From contig JBFHER010000044.1 in the NCBI GenBank assembly GCA_041584055.1, positions 1-20,282 of the forward strand: a stretch of 20,282 bases of DNA, given 5' to 3'. Positions 8,073 through 16,980 of the stretch are shown here, piece after piece. The position numbers and the translations under genes are program-made. The notes below the pieces were generated by a model that worked only from the letters and a program-made list of their open reading frames with translations, ran no database searches and was not told where the DNA came from. Numbering within the stretch: position 1 is the first letter of the stretch; each line of letters begins with the position of its first letter. Source of the stretch: JBFHER01 sp041584055 (GTDB taxonomy: Bacteria > Bacteroidota > Bacteroidia > Bacteroidales > UBA5342).

Positions 8073-11000
8073 CTAGTGTACTATTATTTTTATTGACTCT
8101 TTTATCTGTTTCCCTTCTTTTAAACTTAAAAGATACATTCCTTTTGGCAGATTATCAGCTTCCCATATCAATTGATGATGACCTCCGGGCTTCATTCCAT
8201 GAAACAAGGTTTTCACCCGTCTACCCAATAGATCATAAAGATCAATAGACACATGTGTTGCCTGTTCTAAATTATATTCAATCCTTGCTGAAGCATCTAC
8301 TGGATTTGGAAAACATTGCATGACTGTCTTTTCTAAGCTCACTTCTCCCCTCGAAACAGTATTTCCAATGACCTCAAAATATCCCTTATCAGAAAGTGTA
8401 AAGGCACTGTCAGAATGCACACCGATCGTCCAAAGTCCCTGATGGAACCCATTGCTTTGGAGTAAAAATTTCAACTCAATATCCTGACTTTCTTCACCTG
8501 GTGCTAATTCGCCAATTTGTATGCTGTCTAAACCAAGGTGAAGCAATGCATCATTGTTATCAATTTTAATAAAAAGCTGGTCGGTTTTTTTAGAACCAAC
8601 ATTCTGAAATCTAAGTCTGACGGTGCCTGTATCCCCCAGTGCCAGAGCATTTTCATCCTGATCACGATAAGATGATAAAACAATGGCCGGTATGTCATAA
8701 TTGTTTTCAATCACAGCATTTAATTCCATAATTTGTTCGGTGTATTGATGGTTTGCATCCATGGTTCTTTGCAATTGAGCATGAATCGTATCATTCATAA
8801 GCCCCATGGAATCAGCAATCAGGCAAAAAGTTCTTAAGTAAGTAACATAGCGTTCCTGCTCAGCGTTTGCCTTCTCAACTAATAATGTTTCATAGCTCTC
8901 TGAGAAACCGTCAATATCATTTGTCGCATCACAGGCCAATGCATAAACCGTGGCACTTAATAAACGCATCTGATTTTTATACGCCTTTTCTTTCTCGATT
9001 AAAGACTCAAGCTCAAGCACCGCTTCAAAACGTTCACCAGCGTTCATTTTAGTTTGTATGATCAACAAAACCGAGTCATAAGCCTGTTCAGAATACATCA
9101 ATTTGTTTTCATATGCAACACTCTTGCCATTAAGACCTTCCTTATTAACAATACCGGTTTTAAAATGCGCATTTTTAAACTCATTGTTTACATTAAAAAT
9201 ATCTTTAACATCATCATCCATATGGGCAGGCATAAGGAAGAACGTTGAGGTTGAAAAACCAAGTGCTATAGCAACCTCAACATAAGCAGACATTCCCATT
9301 ACGCCTGTCAAATTATCCACAAAAGAAATTATATCTGCATATTCTGAAGGGATGAATGTTTTTACAAGATCAAGCATCTGGGCAGTAACAAGCCATAGAT
9401 TGGCATTCTCCCGAAGGTCTAAAGCCTTTGAAACATTTTCTTCCACCATTGATTTTTGCTCCGATATGCAATTAACCTGACGTCTGTAGGCATTGTCAAA
9501 GCTGCCATTATAACGGTTCTGAAGCATAAAATTAAATCCATCATCAAGACTCGGTTGCGTGAGTAAATCTATATAAACAAACTGCACAAAAGGATCCGTT
9601 AAATACTTTTGTGCCATGTCGCATGTCTTTCCCCAGCCTGGTATGCTAAAAGCAAAATGGTCGTTTGAACTATAACTGTCGCGCAGCTCTCCCCAGGCAT
9701 CGTCCAACCACATATGAGGTGTGTCGCCAAGCTGTGAACCGATCATATCAACAGCTGTTTCTATGGCTTCGATAATGGCATCTTTAATAAGTTTCTTCTC
9801 TAATAGTTCCACTAACTTCTCAAACAGTTTTTTGGCACCCTCTGCCCCTCCTCCAATTTCAGAAAAGGCTGTTTCTATTATGCTTTTCAAGATCTCAACT
9901 ATGTCCAAAGTCCAGTCATCCATGTAAATAATAAAAGATATTAGTTCCCCAAAGTCTTTAAACATTTCGGTTGAAGCCTTGCGTCCGTCACCATATAAAT
10001 CTCTTGTCATTAATTCAACCAACATCAATCTTGCCAGTGCATCTGTCTTTGAGGGGTCGAAATCGTTGGCATATTCAACCACCGTTTTTTCAATTTTGGT
10101 TTCAATAATCCCATATCGATAATAATCCAAACCATAATACCCAGTGGCTTTCTCAATGTGCATCAGCGTATCCATTAAACGATACTTCAGTTCAAATAAA
10201 GAATAAGGACAAAACATCATATGAGAATTGGCGCCCGGACCAGTTTCGAGGTATTCTTTATTGATGATTTGAATTTGCTCACCATCATCAAGGATCAAGG
10301 TGGTTTCTATTTTTATTTCGATGTTACCAGTGACTGGAAGATCACAGTGCACCATCCCTTTCACGTCACTTTTCAAATCTGTAATTAATTCAAGGTTGTT
10401 TTTAAGAATGGATACGTTCACATTTGCAAGTGCCGTATTCTGATTCAAATGAAGGTTTAAGGTATCCAGGATCACATCATTAACCCTGAGATTGAGTATA
10501 CCTGAAGCACCTGCTTCAATGCCACTTCCAACAACACTTAGTTTAAATACCGGATGTGATTTATCATTTGTAATCAGGGTCAGTTTATCGGTATAAACGC
10601 CTGTTCCAGCAGGTGTAAACCGAATTAACAACTGCATTGAATCTCCCGGCTGCACATAAATTGTTTTTTGAGCATTCAGTACCTTGTAGTGAGTGTTTTC
10701 TTCTTCCCATTCACCGATGGAAATAACCAAAGGTGCCACACCTGAATTCTTTATATAATTGGATTTATCAACATAACTCTGTTGCCAAACCTCTCCAAAA
10801 TCTATTTCACTTTGCGATGCGTTAAAAGCTGGCGCTCCCGGTTGATATGAATAATAAAACAAACTGGTTTTATTGTCAGACAAATCAGGATTCGACCCGA
10901 AAACCGCAATTCCAAATTGATCTGCACTATTTTGATCAATTGATGCATAAACAGCAGATGCATCTTCATCAATCAAATCCTTTTCCCATTGATCAGAATT

Positions 11001-11942
11001 TCGTTTAAACAGGCTAAACGAACTGTTTAGGTTAACAAAATAAGGTGTAGAACCAAACACCTTGATCGGTCCAAAGCCGTCATAAAAATCGTTGGATGTC
11101 CATGAATTCCAGTCATATTTCAAATATCTGTAAGTTGGCATGCCCATCATGCTCATGGTAGGATAAATAATGTGCAAATAGTTATTTTCATCAATATCCA
11201 TGATGTCCAAACGTCCAAAATATGATAAACCTAAAAGAATTCCCGCATTGTAAGTTGTTTTCTCCCATGTTTTCTGTTGAACATTGTATTTCGCAAGTAT
11301 CATTGTAGTGTTGTCAAAATATTGCAAAACAGGATCTCCATTTGAAGTAAGCACCATATTAAGATTCATGGCTGGTCCGGGATATGGACAAACTATTTTT
11401 TGCCATAGACTATCAATTTTCACTGCCAGTTTAATCGTATCAAAATCCTTGTATGCAATCACCGGTTGATCAAAGGCGTTTAATTCAATGGAACAGTTGG
11501 TTTGATCATCGTTCCCGGTCACAACGAGAAAACTATCCACCGTCTCCTTGATCCAGCCTGAAGAAGACTCAAACATGTATTGTAAGCCAGAACCGGGACA
11601 TAGTGCCGACATCTGACATCCCTCCTGAAAACAAACATGCGGATGATTCTCACTGTCGATGGCCAAATCGCTGGAGACACCTGAATACCTGAGCTCGTCA
11701 AGCACCTTCAATTGCCATTGACCATCTTTCTTAACAGCATATTTTAAATCAAAGAAATCTCCATCCATATAAACCACATGCGGATTGTCCTCCTGATCAA
11801 ATTCAAGGGAACAAAACCTTCCCATATGAATTCCTGAGCTATCAATCACTTCGCGGTTCCAAACCTGGGCTCCAAGTGAGGTTGATATCACTAAAAAACA
11901 AATGAAACTTATAAGTCGATTTTTGAAGGTATTTTTTTTCAT
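8073..11942 (-). CDS. Large secreted protein with T9SS C-terminal sorting domain
   Basis: The 1289-residue protein begins with a signal peptide (MKKNTFKNRLISFICFLVISTSLGAQ). Residues about 27-365 contain repeats of the type 'D-x-N-PHVVY-D ... LKYA ... W', suggesting a beta-propeller. Residues about 373-475 resemble an ASPM-SPD2-Hydin (immunoglobulin-like) domain (IDFGEVW, IKNSGVAPLVIS, RFTPAGTGVYTDKLTLITND). A beta-rich stretch and then a long, mostly helical middle (about 570-1100) of unknown type follow. From about 1212 there is a type A T9SS sorting domain (FPNPVDASARIEYNL, DLLGRRVKTL, LPKGMYLLSLK), which directs export across the outer membrane and, in the known cases, anchoring to the cell surface. 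It lies 39 bp downstream of the DUF3137 gene on the same strand, so co-transcription is likely. The biological role is unknown. Confidence 0.93.
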   Translation of the reverse strand: MKKNTFKNRLISFICFLVISTSLGAQVWNREVIDSSGIHMGRFCSLEFDQEDNPHVVYMDGDFFDLKYAVKKDGQWQLKVLDELRYSGVSSDLAIDSENHPHVCFQEGCQMSALCPGSGLQYMFESSSGWIKETVDSFLVVTGNDDQTNCSIELNAFDQPVIAYKDFDTIKLAVKIDSLWQKIVCPYPGPAMNLNMVLTSNGDPVLQYFDNTTMILAKYNVQQKTWEKTTYNAGILLGLSYFGRLDIMDIDENNYLHIIYPTMSMMGMPTYRYLKYDWNSWTSNDFYDGFGPIKVFGSTPYFVNLNSSFSLFKRNSDQWEKDLIDEDASAVYASIDQNSADQFGIAVFGSNPDLSDNKTSLFYYSYQPGAPAFNASQSEIDFGEVWQQSYVDKSNYIKNSGVAPLVISIGEWEEENTHYKVLNAQKTIYVQPGDSMQLLIRFTPAGTGVYTDKLTLITNDKSHPVFKLSVVGSGIEAGASGILNLRVNDVILDTLNLHLNQNTALANVNVSILKNNLELITDLKSDVKGMVHCDLPVTGNIEIKIETTLILDDGEQIQIINKEYLETGPGANSHMMFCPYSLFELKYRLMDTLMHIEKATGYYGLDYYRYGIIETKIEKTVVEYANDFDPSKTDALARLMLVELMTRDLYGDGRKASTEMFKDFGELISFIIYMDDWTLDIVEILKSIIETAFSEIGGGAEGAKKLFEKLVELLEKKLIKDAIIEAIETAVDMIGSQLGDTPHMWLDDAWGELRDSYSSNDHFAFSIPGWGKTCDMAQKYLTDPFVQFVYIDLLTQPSLDDGFNFMLQNRYNGSFDNAYRRQVNCISEQKSMVEENVSKALDLRENANLWLVTAQMLDLVKTFIPSEYADIISFVDNLTGVMGMSAYVEVAIALGFSTSTFFLMPAHMDDDVKDIFNVNNEFKNAHFKTGIVNKEGLNGKSVAYENKLMYSEQAYDSVLLIIQTKMNAGERFEAVLELESLIEKEKAYKNQMRLLSATVYALACDATNDIDGFSESYETLLVEKANAEQERYVTYLRTFCLIADSMGLMNDTIHAQLQRTMDANHQYTEQIMELNAVIENNYDIPAIVLSSYRDQDENALALGDTGTVRLRFQNVGSKKTDQLFIKIDNNDALLHLGLDSIQIGELAPGEESQDIELKFLLQSNGFHQGLWTIGVHSDSAFTLSDKGYFEVIGNTVSRGEVSLEKTVMQCFPNPVDASARIEYNLEQATHVSIDLYDLLGRRVKTLFHGMKPGGHHQLIWEADNLPKGMYLLSLKEGKQIKESIKIIVH

Positions 11943-11981
11943 AATACAATGATTTTTTAGATGAAATAAAGTGTACGAGCC

Positions 11982-12941
11982 TTATGATTTCGTCCATATG
12001 CGGTTGTTTAGATTTAAATCATCCACAATGGCGGTTAATAGAATAAGAAAATGTACATTCTCATAAATAAAAGCGTAATCTACAATGGACTTAAAAAGTC
12101 TTGTCTCAAATAGATTTTTAGATAGTTTTATGGCGATGTACAATTTCGAATCTCGAAATGAGAGGTAAACGTTGGTTTTCCATTTACGTTTGAATTCAAC
12201 GATTTGTTGCATAAGTAACGGGGTTAAAAGGTATCGTGCCTCAACCTGGTCATCCCCATAAACGACGAACTCTTTTTCAAATTCAGGATCTTCGAGCTTT
12301 ATCAACTGTCCGCGTTCCGATATGGCCTGTAATTTCTGGCCAGACTTCCCGAACAGTTTTTCCGCTTTATCCGGCAAAACCACCGTTTTTCCCTGGAAGT
12401 CCTTGTTAAAATCTGCCACCATAAATACACCTTTGAAGACAAGATGATAATGTCGCTTTTTATTTGATCCTGAACCTGAAGTTGTGACATGCCGACCCAC
12501 AAGTTCTGAAAATTCGATGGCTGTTTTCCCAATGTGTCCCTTGAAGTAATCTTCGCCTTTATAGTCCTCACAGAATTTTTGAAAAATACCACTGTTGGTA
12601 AACTCATCCCGAGAAACATATCCTTCCGGTTCATATGTCAGGTCTTCATCCACAAAAGCAGCGATTTTCCGGATGATGTCAGCTTTGAATCTATGTCTGT
12701 ACTTCTTACTTGCAACACTAATTGCCACAAACCCCAGAACAATGGTGATGGGTTGAACCATAAACTTCCAGTCACCGGCATTTTCTGGTATGAACTTGCT
12801 TTCGAGAATAAGCAAGGCCACTGTAATTAAACCAATCAGTAGTACCCGACGATCCACTTTTTTTCGATCCTTGTCAAGTCGCTTCAAATCCGGCATTAAA
12901 ACCGAATCATAAAATATTTTAAATTTCTCGTTGGTTTTCAT
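11982..12941 (-). CDS. DUF3137 membrane protein, paralogue A
   Basis: This 319-residue protein has two predicted membrane helices near the N-terminus (about 32-47 and 61-77), followed by a soluble domain rich in beta segments. It is plainly homologous to the two plus-strand proteins starting at 15885 and 16981. Shared blocks include Y-x-G-x-DY (128-132), VFKGVFMVADFNKDF, the KLFGKSGQKL block (195-204), LEDPEFEKEFVVY, EARYLLTP and the terminal NNRIWTK. The family matches DUF3137, often found beside LemA; no reaction is known. It lacks the catalytic-looking motifs of a protease or nuclease. The gene lies between a small LuxR-type gene (55 bp upstream) and the T9SS-cargo gene (39 bp downstream), all on one strand. 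That suggests it acts in the same envelope process as the cargo, although this is inference. Confidence 0.85.
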   Translation of the reverse strand: MKTNEKFKIFYDSVLMPDLKRLDKDRKKVDRRVLLIGLITVALLILESKFIPENAGDWKFMVQPITIVLGFVAISVASKKYRHRFKADIIRKIAAFVDEDLTYEPEGYVSRDEFTNSGIFQKFCEDYKGEDYFKGHIGKTAIEFSELVGRHVTTSGSGSNKKRHYHLVFKGVFMVADFNKDFQGKTVVLPDKAEKLFGKSGQKLQAISERGQLIKLEDPEFEKEFVVYGDDQVEARYLLTPLLMQQIVEFKRKWKTNVYLSFRDSKLYIAIKLSKNLFETRLFKSIVDYAFIYENVHFLILLTAIVDDLNLNNRIWTKS

Positions 12942-12996
12942 GATTAACTATTTATTTAACTGTATTCTAACATCAAAATCGTTCCCGTCCAAAATG

Positions 12997-13191
12997 CTAT
13001 GAGGATTTGAATTTATTGATCGCTTCAATCCTGTTTTGAGCATTTAACTTTTTATAGATCCGTTTTAAATGATATTTCACGGTGTTAACAGAAACACCCA
13101 ATTCAGAGGAAATTTTGCGATTTGACATGCCTGTTTTTAACAAATGCAAAATTTTAAGTTCCTGGCTGGTCATCATTTGTGTATACAGCAT
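12997..13191 (-). CDS. Single-domain LuxR-type HTH protein
   Basis: This protein has only 64 residues, almost all of them a GerE/LuxR helix-turn-helix: TSQELKILHLLKTGMSNRKISSELGVSVNTVKYHLKRIYKKL. There is no receiver, sensor or TPR domain. It resembles the HTH at the end of the neighbouring TPR-LuxR protein (GEGLGNNEIAARLFVSNNTVKFHIKN), so it may have arisen as a detached copy of such a domain. The ATG at 13191 is the longest in-frame start; the ATG pair at residues 6-7 are alternatives. It is 98 bp downstream of the TPR-LuxR gene and 55 bp upstream of a DUF3137 gene on the same strand. I infer a DNA-binding regulator of this cluster, perhaps modulating its larger neighbour. Its small size means it could be overlooked, but the motif is clear. 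Confidence 0.85.
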   Translation of the reverse strand: MLYTQMMTSQELKILHLLKTGMSNRKISSELGVSVNTVKYHLKRIYKKLNAQNRIEAINKFKSS

Positions 13192-13212
13192 TGCATTCGA
13201 TTTAAAAGTTAA

Positions 13213-13234
13213 CTCAATTTAGGGCAAAATTGAG
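13213..13234 (-). repeat. AT-rich inverted repeat upstream of the small LuxR gene
   Basis: CTCAATTT (13213-13220) and AAATTGAG (13227-13234) form a perfect 8-bp stem with a 6-nt loop, located 22 bp before the small LuxR start codon. In RNA it would be a weak hairpin. As DNA it could be an operator half-site pair. It is next to a second dyad at 13244-13261. Confidence 0.4.
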
Positions 13235-13243
13235 CTACCTTGT

Positions 13244-13261
13244 ACTACCCCTTTGGGTAGT
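13244..13261. promoter_or_regulatory. Perfect dyad between the two LuxR-type genes, candidate operator
   Basis: ACTACCC (13244-13250), a 4-bp spacer CTTT, and GGGTAGT (13255-13261) form a perfect 7+7 inverted repeat. It sits in the 98-bp gap between the TPR-LuxR gene and the small LuxR gene. Its GC-rich arms stand out from the AT-rich surroundings. On the plus strand it is followed by TTTT, but no plus-strand gene precedes it, so a terminator role is unlikely. The size and symmetry suit a dimeric HTH regulator. Confidence 0.45.
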
Positions 13262-13289
13262 TTTATGCGTTTTTTAATAGCGCGGCTGT

Positions 13290-14723
13290 TTAAAGATCGG
13301 TTTTACGTAGTGCTTCTACCCTATTTCTGACATCCAGCTTTAAGAAGGTGTTTTTGATATGAAACTTTACCGTATTGTTTGAGACAAACAAACGCGCTGC
13401 AATCTCATTGTTGCCAAGTCCCTCCCCGATGAGGGTCATTATTTCTGCTTCGCGGGATGTTAATCCAAATTTATTGATTAACAAATGTAGGGATGATGTG
13501 CTTTTATGATGATTCTGATTTTCCTGTTTGTTTTCCTGCTCTAAACGCAACAAATAATTTCTTATTTCCAGGCTCATTTCTCTGATGCGATGATTTTTAT
13601 TCTTAATTATCAGACCACTGATAATAACACCAGCCAGTGCGAGGAGCAATAAGGCGGCAACAATGATCCAAAAGGCATGAATTCTGGCTGTTTTTAATTG
13701 ATTCATATTTTGAAGAACCTCTATTTCATGTTCTTTTTTTTCTGTTTCATATTTTGTAAGAATCTCTGCAATATTTTTTCGTCGTTGTTCTGAAAAGATA
13801 CGATCTTTCAATGTGATATAATTTTCAAAGTGGTACAGCGATTTATCGTACTGCCCTGATTTTTTGTACACCTGATATCTCAACGCCTCGATGCCTTCCC
13901 GATCTGCCAACCAACTTGAATCACAAATATGACTGGCTGAATCAATGTACAAATTGGCCATTTTATCCTGGGTCATCAACAGATAGCATCCGGCAATTGA
14001 TCGATAGGATGTCATCATACCGTGAACATCAAGCATCCTGCGATCCATATTTAAGGCCCGCAATTTAAGATCCAATGATTTCTGATATTTCCCTTCCCTT
14101 TCCAGAACATTTCCTAAATTAGAAATACCCACTGAAACCCCCATCTTATAGCCATTTCGATCTGATACATCAATCAGCTGCTGATAATAATACCTGGCGG
14201 AGTCCAGGTTCCCGGTCAATTCATACAGATAAGCCATTTCATTGTAAATATTGGCTTCAACCTTGTAGTCATTCAAGCCCGGGATCAGCTCAAACGCTTC
14301 CCTGACGTAAAAAACAGCTTCATCAAACCGATTCATAACACGCAGTATCTGCGCCATGTTTCTGATGCTTTTAGCCATGTTGAGCGTGTCTTTTTTTTGC
14401 TTCCGGACCCGCAATGCTTTTTCGTAATAATAAAATGCAGAATCATAAGCCCCCATGTATTCATACGCGATCCCAAAATTATTCAGAAGATGACCTGCAT
14501 TAGACTCATCACCGGTCCAATCATTAAAATGCAGGTTCTTTTTCAGATAGCACTTCGCCTCCTTGTATTTTCCCTGCTCCAACAGTGAATCCGAGTTACG
14601 CGCAATTGCATTCAGATCAGTTGCATGCGCATCTATCCCGAAAATTTCGTTAAAAGGCATACATATCAGCAGCAACAGGTTCAATATCAACCTGTTGGAG
14701 TATCCTAAAAATCCTATGTTCAT
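13290..14723 (-). CDS. TPR, transmembrane, LuxR-HTH regulator
   Basis: I choose the ATG at 14723 (477 residues). It starts MNIGFLGYSNRLILNLLLLI, a signal-peptide-like segment. The frame stays open to 14810, but the extra 29 residues look non-coding. Residues about 46-306 hold tetratricopeptide repeats with typical spacing (YDSAFYYYEKALRVRKQ; FDEAVFYVREAFELI; KYQKSLDLKLRALNMDRR). A charged linker (KNIAEILTKYETEKKEHEIEVLQ) leads to a single membrane helix at about 348-373. A short coiled coil and a C-terminal LuxR/GerE HTH at about 421-476 follow (GLTSREAEIMTLIGEGLGNNEIA). This is a well-known Bacteroidota layout in which periplasmic TPRs are thought to sense an envelope cue and the cytoplasmic HTH controls transcription. 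It is first in the run of minus-strand genes that ends with the T9SS cargo, and probably controls it. Confidence 0.9.
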   Translation of the reverse strand: MNIGFLGYSNRLILNLLLLICMPFNEIFGIDAHATDLNAIARNSDSLLEQGKYKEAKCYLKKNLHFNDWTGDESNAGHLLNNFGIAYEYMGAYDSAFYYYEKALRVRKQKKDTLNMAKSIRNMAQILRVMNRFDEAVFYVREAFELIPGLNDYKVEANIYNEMAYLYELTGNLDSARYYYQQLIDVSDRNGYKMGVSVGISNLGNVLEREGKYQKSLDLKLRALNMDRRMLDVHGMMTSYRSIAGCYLLMTQDKMANLYIDSASHICDSSWLADREGIEALRYQVYKKSGQYDKSLYHFENYITLKDRIFSEQRRKNIAEILTKYETEKKEHEIEVLQNMNQLKTARIHAFWIIVAALLLLALAGVIISGLIIKNKNHRIREMSLEIRNYLLRLEQENKQENQNHHKSTSSLHLLINKFGLTSREAEIMTLIGEGLGNNEIAARLFVSNNTVKFHIKNTFLKLDVRNRVEALRKTDL

Positions 14724-14928
14724 GAAAGCATTCACTTTACAACAATTATACGCACACTTAAATTTAAGGAAATTGTTGCTTTTTACATAGCATCCACCAG
14801 AATCAATCAATCATTTGCTCACTTAATTATCATTCACCTTGGAAATAAACCTTTCATAAAAAATTTATGCCTTTAAAAATCTTTGCCGTAACTTTAACAT
14901 TCATATCTCATTTAAAATTGTAAGTGTT
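14724..14928. other. 205-bp divergent intergenic region
   Basis: This AT-rich region lies between the start of the TPR-LuxR gene and the start of the DUF2007 gene, and must carry both promoters. On the plus strand AATCTTTG (14878-14885) and TAACTTTA (14889-14896) each miss the TAnnTTTG consensus by one base and lack a well-placed -33 box. I cannot assign a promoter with confidence. Confidence 0.4.
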
Positions 14929-15168
14929 ATGAACTTGATTGAACACAAATTGGTGACTGTTTACTCCGGAAATCCCATGGAAGCCGAAATGGTTTCTGAT
15001 GTTCTTGAAGATTATGGGATTCAAACGTTTACAAAAAACAGCATCATGGGATCCATTGCTCCATGGTACCTCACTGCTGGAGGTGTAGACCCGGTAGAAG
15101 TGGAAGTGGACCGCCAGGACAGAGAAAGAGCACTCGAAATTGTTGCAGCCTATCATCACAAAGGCTGA
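14929..15168 (+). CDS. DUF2007 family small protein
   Basis: The 79-residue protein matches DUF2007, annotated in databases as a putative signal-transducing protein. Its signature is the order LVTVYSGNPMEAEMVSDVLEDYGI, then a glycine-rich loop, then VEVEVDRQDRERALEIV. The fold is a small ferredoxin-like alpha-beta unit resembling regulatory or sensor domains. No catalytic residues, signal peptide or membrane helix are visible. The ATG at 14929 is the only sensible start. It is separated from lemA by 132 bp that contain a good promoter, so it is probably its own transcription unit, diverging from the TPR-LuxR gene. The function is unknown. A link to the surrounding envelope cluster is possible by position only. 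Confidence 0.85.
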   Translation: MNLIEHKLVTVYSGNPMEAEMVSDVLEDYGIQTFTKNSIMGSIAPWYLTAGGVDPVEVEVDRQDRERALEIVAAYHHKG

Positions 15169-15231
15169 TTCATCTCTTTTATAAAATCATACATACTTAG
15201 TCTTTTGGATCATAATTCAGGTGTGTTCCGG

Positions 15232-15262
15232 TTTGATGATTTGATCGGTTTCACTATCTTTG
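15232..15262 (+). promoter_or_regulatory. Strong Bacteroidota-type promoter for the lemA operon
   Basis: TTTG (15232-15235), a 19-bp spacer and TATCTTTG (15255-15262) match the TTTG-N19-TAnnTTTG consensus exactly. The inferred transcription start near 15269 gives a leader of about 30 nt before the lemA ATG. This is the best promoter match seen in the window. Confidence 0.75.
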
Positions 15263-15300
15263 ATACAATGTGAAAATCTAACCAATAAATACCCAAACAA

Positions 15301-15870
15301 ATGTCAACACTTTCAATTATTCTTATTGCAGTATTTGCGCTTATAGTGCTTGTGGTTATTTCTATTTACAACGGTATTATCCGTCGAAAAAATGAAGTTG
15401 AAAATGCCTTTGGCGGCATGGATGCACAGTTAAAAAAACGCTATGATTTGATTCCCAATCTGGTTGCAACAGTTCAGCAATATGCAAAACACGAAAAAGG
15501 TTTGTTCAACGAGATTACCCAACTACGTGCGCAGGCGACAAGTGGGAACTTAAGCAATGATGAAAAAGTTGAGCTTGACAATAAAATATCAAGATCCATG
15601 CAAAACCTCATGGTGAATGTTGAAAATTACCCGGATTTAAAAGCCAATGAAAATTTCATGCACCTTCAGCGCAACCTCAATGAGGTGGAATCTCAGATCT
15701 CTGCTGCCCGCCGCGCCTATAACGCAACCGTCACAGATTATAACAATGGCATTGAAACATTTCCAAACAGCATCATAGCCGGCATGATGAACATGACACG
15801 CAAACAAGTGTTTGAAATTCCTGAAACAGAACGACAAAATGTAAATGTAAATAACTTATTCAATAATTAG
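15301..15870 (+). CDS. lemA: LemA family membrane protein
   Basis: The 189-residue protein has the LemA layout: an N-terminal membrane helix (about residues 4-24), then YNGIIRRKNEVENAFGGMDAQLKKRYDLIPNLV as the family signature. A helical-bundle domain follows with the conserved E-x5-ARRAYNATVTDYNNGIETFPNSIIA motif and the late F-E-I-P/E-x-E segment. LemA proteins are common in bacteria. Their molecular function is unsettled, and they are frequently encoded beside DUF3137, TPM-domain or HtpX-like protease genes. Here a DUF3137 gene follows after 14 bp and another further on, so the three form an operon under the promoter at 15232-15262. The bulk of the protein is predicted to face one side of the inner membrane. 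I see no truncation. Confidence 0.93.
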   Translation: MSTLSIILIAVFALIVLVVISIYNGIIRRKNEVENAFGGMDAQLKKRYDLIPNLVATVQQYAKHEKGLFNEITQLRAQATSGNLSNDEKVELDNKISRSMQNLMVNVENYPDLKANENFMHLQRNLNEVESQISAARRAYNATVTDYNNGIETFPNSIIAGMMNMTRKQVFEIPETERQNVNVNNLFNN

Positions 15871-15884
15871 ATCTCAGAATACCT

Positions 15885-16862
15885 ATGAAAAGTAAGTCCG
15901 AGTTGGCAGCGCTGTATGAAACACATTTAAAGCCTAAACTTGCATCTCTTGAGCATGTACGCAAGAAGTTGATGCGTTCTTATCTGATAATTGTGGGTGG
16001 GATTGGTATATCCATAGCAGGTTTGATTCTCATCAATCCGCAGAGCAACTCCGCTCAAAGCTGGATGACATATGCATTTATTGCGATTATTATAGCCTGC
16101 ATCGCATTCCTTATCTCCACATCTTTTAAAAAGAAAAAATACCGAACACAATTCAAGTCGCAGGTGGTTTCCGAGATTGTCGCCTTCATTAATCCAGAAT
16201 GGAATTATATGCCTGATCAAATGATAAGCACTATAGATTATCAGCAAAGTGATTTGTTCAGAACACATTACCACCGTTACCGGGGCGACGACTATATCTC
16301 TGGTGTTATTGATAAAACCGATTTTAAGTGTTCGGAACTTCACACTGAATACAAAACAGTGAGTACAGATAGCAAGGGCAGGCGACAAGAAACCTGGCAT
16401 ACCATCTTTAAAGGTTTGTTCCTGCATGCGGATTTTAACAAGGAATTTTCCGGCAAAACATATGTGACGCCGGATTATGCAGAAAAACTCTTCGGCAAGT
16501 GGGGACAGAAACTTCAAAAATACTCCGGCAATGGCACGCTTGTAAAACTTGAAAATCCTGAATTTGAAAAAGAATTTGTTGTGCACGCCACAAACCAGAT
16601 AGAAGCACGCTACATTTTAACACCCGTGATGATGGAGGCCCTGCTCGCCATAAAAAAACAATACAATAAACCTGTTTATTTCTCTTTTTCGGGAAACCGG
16701 GTGTATTGTGCCATGAGCTTCTCAAAGGACCTTTTTGAGCCAAAAATATTCAGTTCAGGCGTGAACATCAATTCTGTTTCAGAGATGTACAATCTGTTCA
16801 TGCTGAATGAAACCATCATTAAAGAACTTAATTTGAATACCAGGATCTGGACGAAAGAATAA
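15885..16862 (+). CDS. DUF3137 membrane protein, paralogue B
   Basis: This 325-residue protein has two N-terminal membrane helices (about 31-50 and 60-80) separated by a short loop. A basic KKKKYRTQFK stretch and the DUF3137 domain follow. It shares with paralogue A (minus strand, 11982-12941) the blocks RGDDY, IFKGLFLHADFNKEF, KLFGKWGQKL (201-210), LENPEFEKEFVVH, EARYILTP and NTRIWTK. These blocks make A and B closer to one another than either is to paralogue C. It starts 14 bp after lemA, almost certainly in the same transcript. The LemA-DUF3137 pairing recurs in many bacteria and suggests that the two proteins work together at the inner membrane. The activity is unknown. Confidence 0.9.
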   Translation: MKSKSELAALYETHLKPKLASLEHVRKKLMRSYLIIVGGIGISIAGLILINPQSNSAQSWMTYAFIAIIIACIAFLISTSFKKKKYRTQFKSQVVSEIVAFINPEWNYMPDQMISTIDYQQSDLFRTHYHRYRGDDYISGVIDKTDFKCSELHTEYKTVSTDSKGRRQETWHTIFKGLFLHADFNKEFSGKTYVTPDYAEKLFGKWGQKLQKYSGNGTLVKLENPEFEKEFVVHATNQIEARYILTPVMMEALLAIKKQYNKPVYFSFSGNRVYCAMSFSKDLFEPKIFSSGVNINSVSEMYNLFMLNETIIKELNLNTRIWTKE

Positions 16863-16980
16863 TGAATCGACAAAGCATACGGTATTGAAACGATATCATC
16901 ACAAATCTGTCAGCTTTGATGGAATAAAAAAATACGAATCCCTCGCCCAATACAAATGAAAGGCGGGTTAAGCCTGAGGA

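Noticed and set aside
14724..14810. Upstream extension of the TPR-LuxR protein
   Set aside because: The added residues precede the signal-peptide-like segment and look random in composition, whereas the ATG at 14723 puts that segment at the N-terminus.
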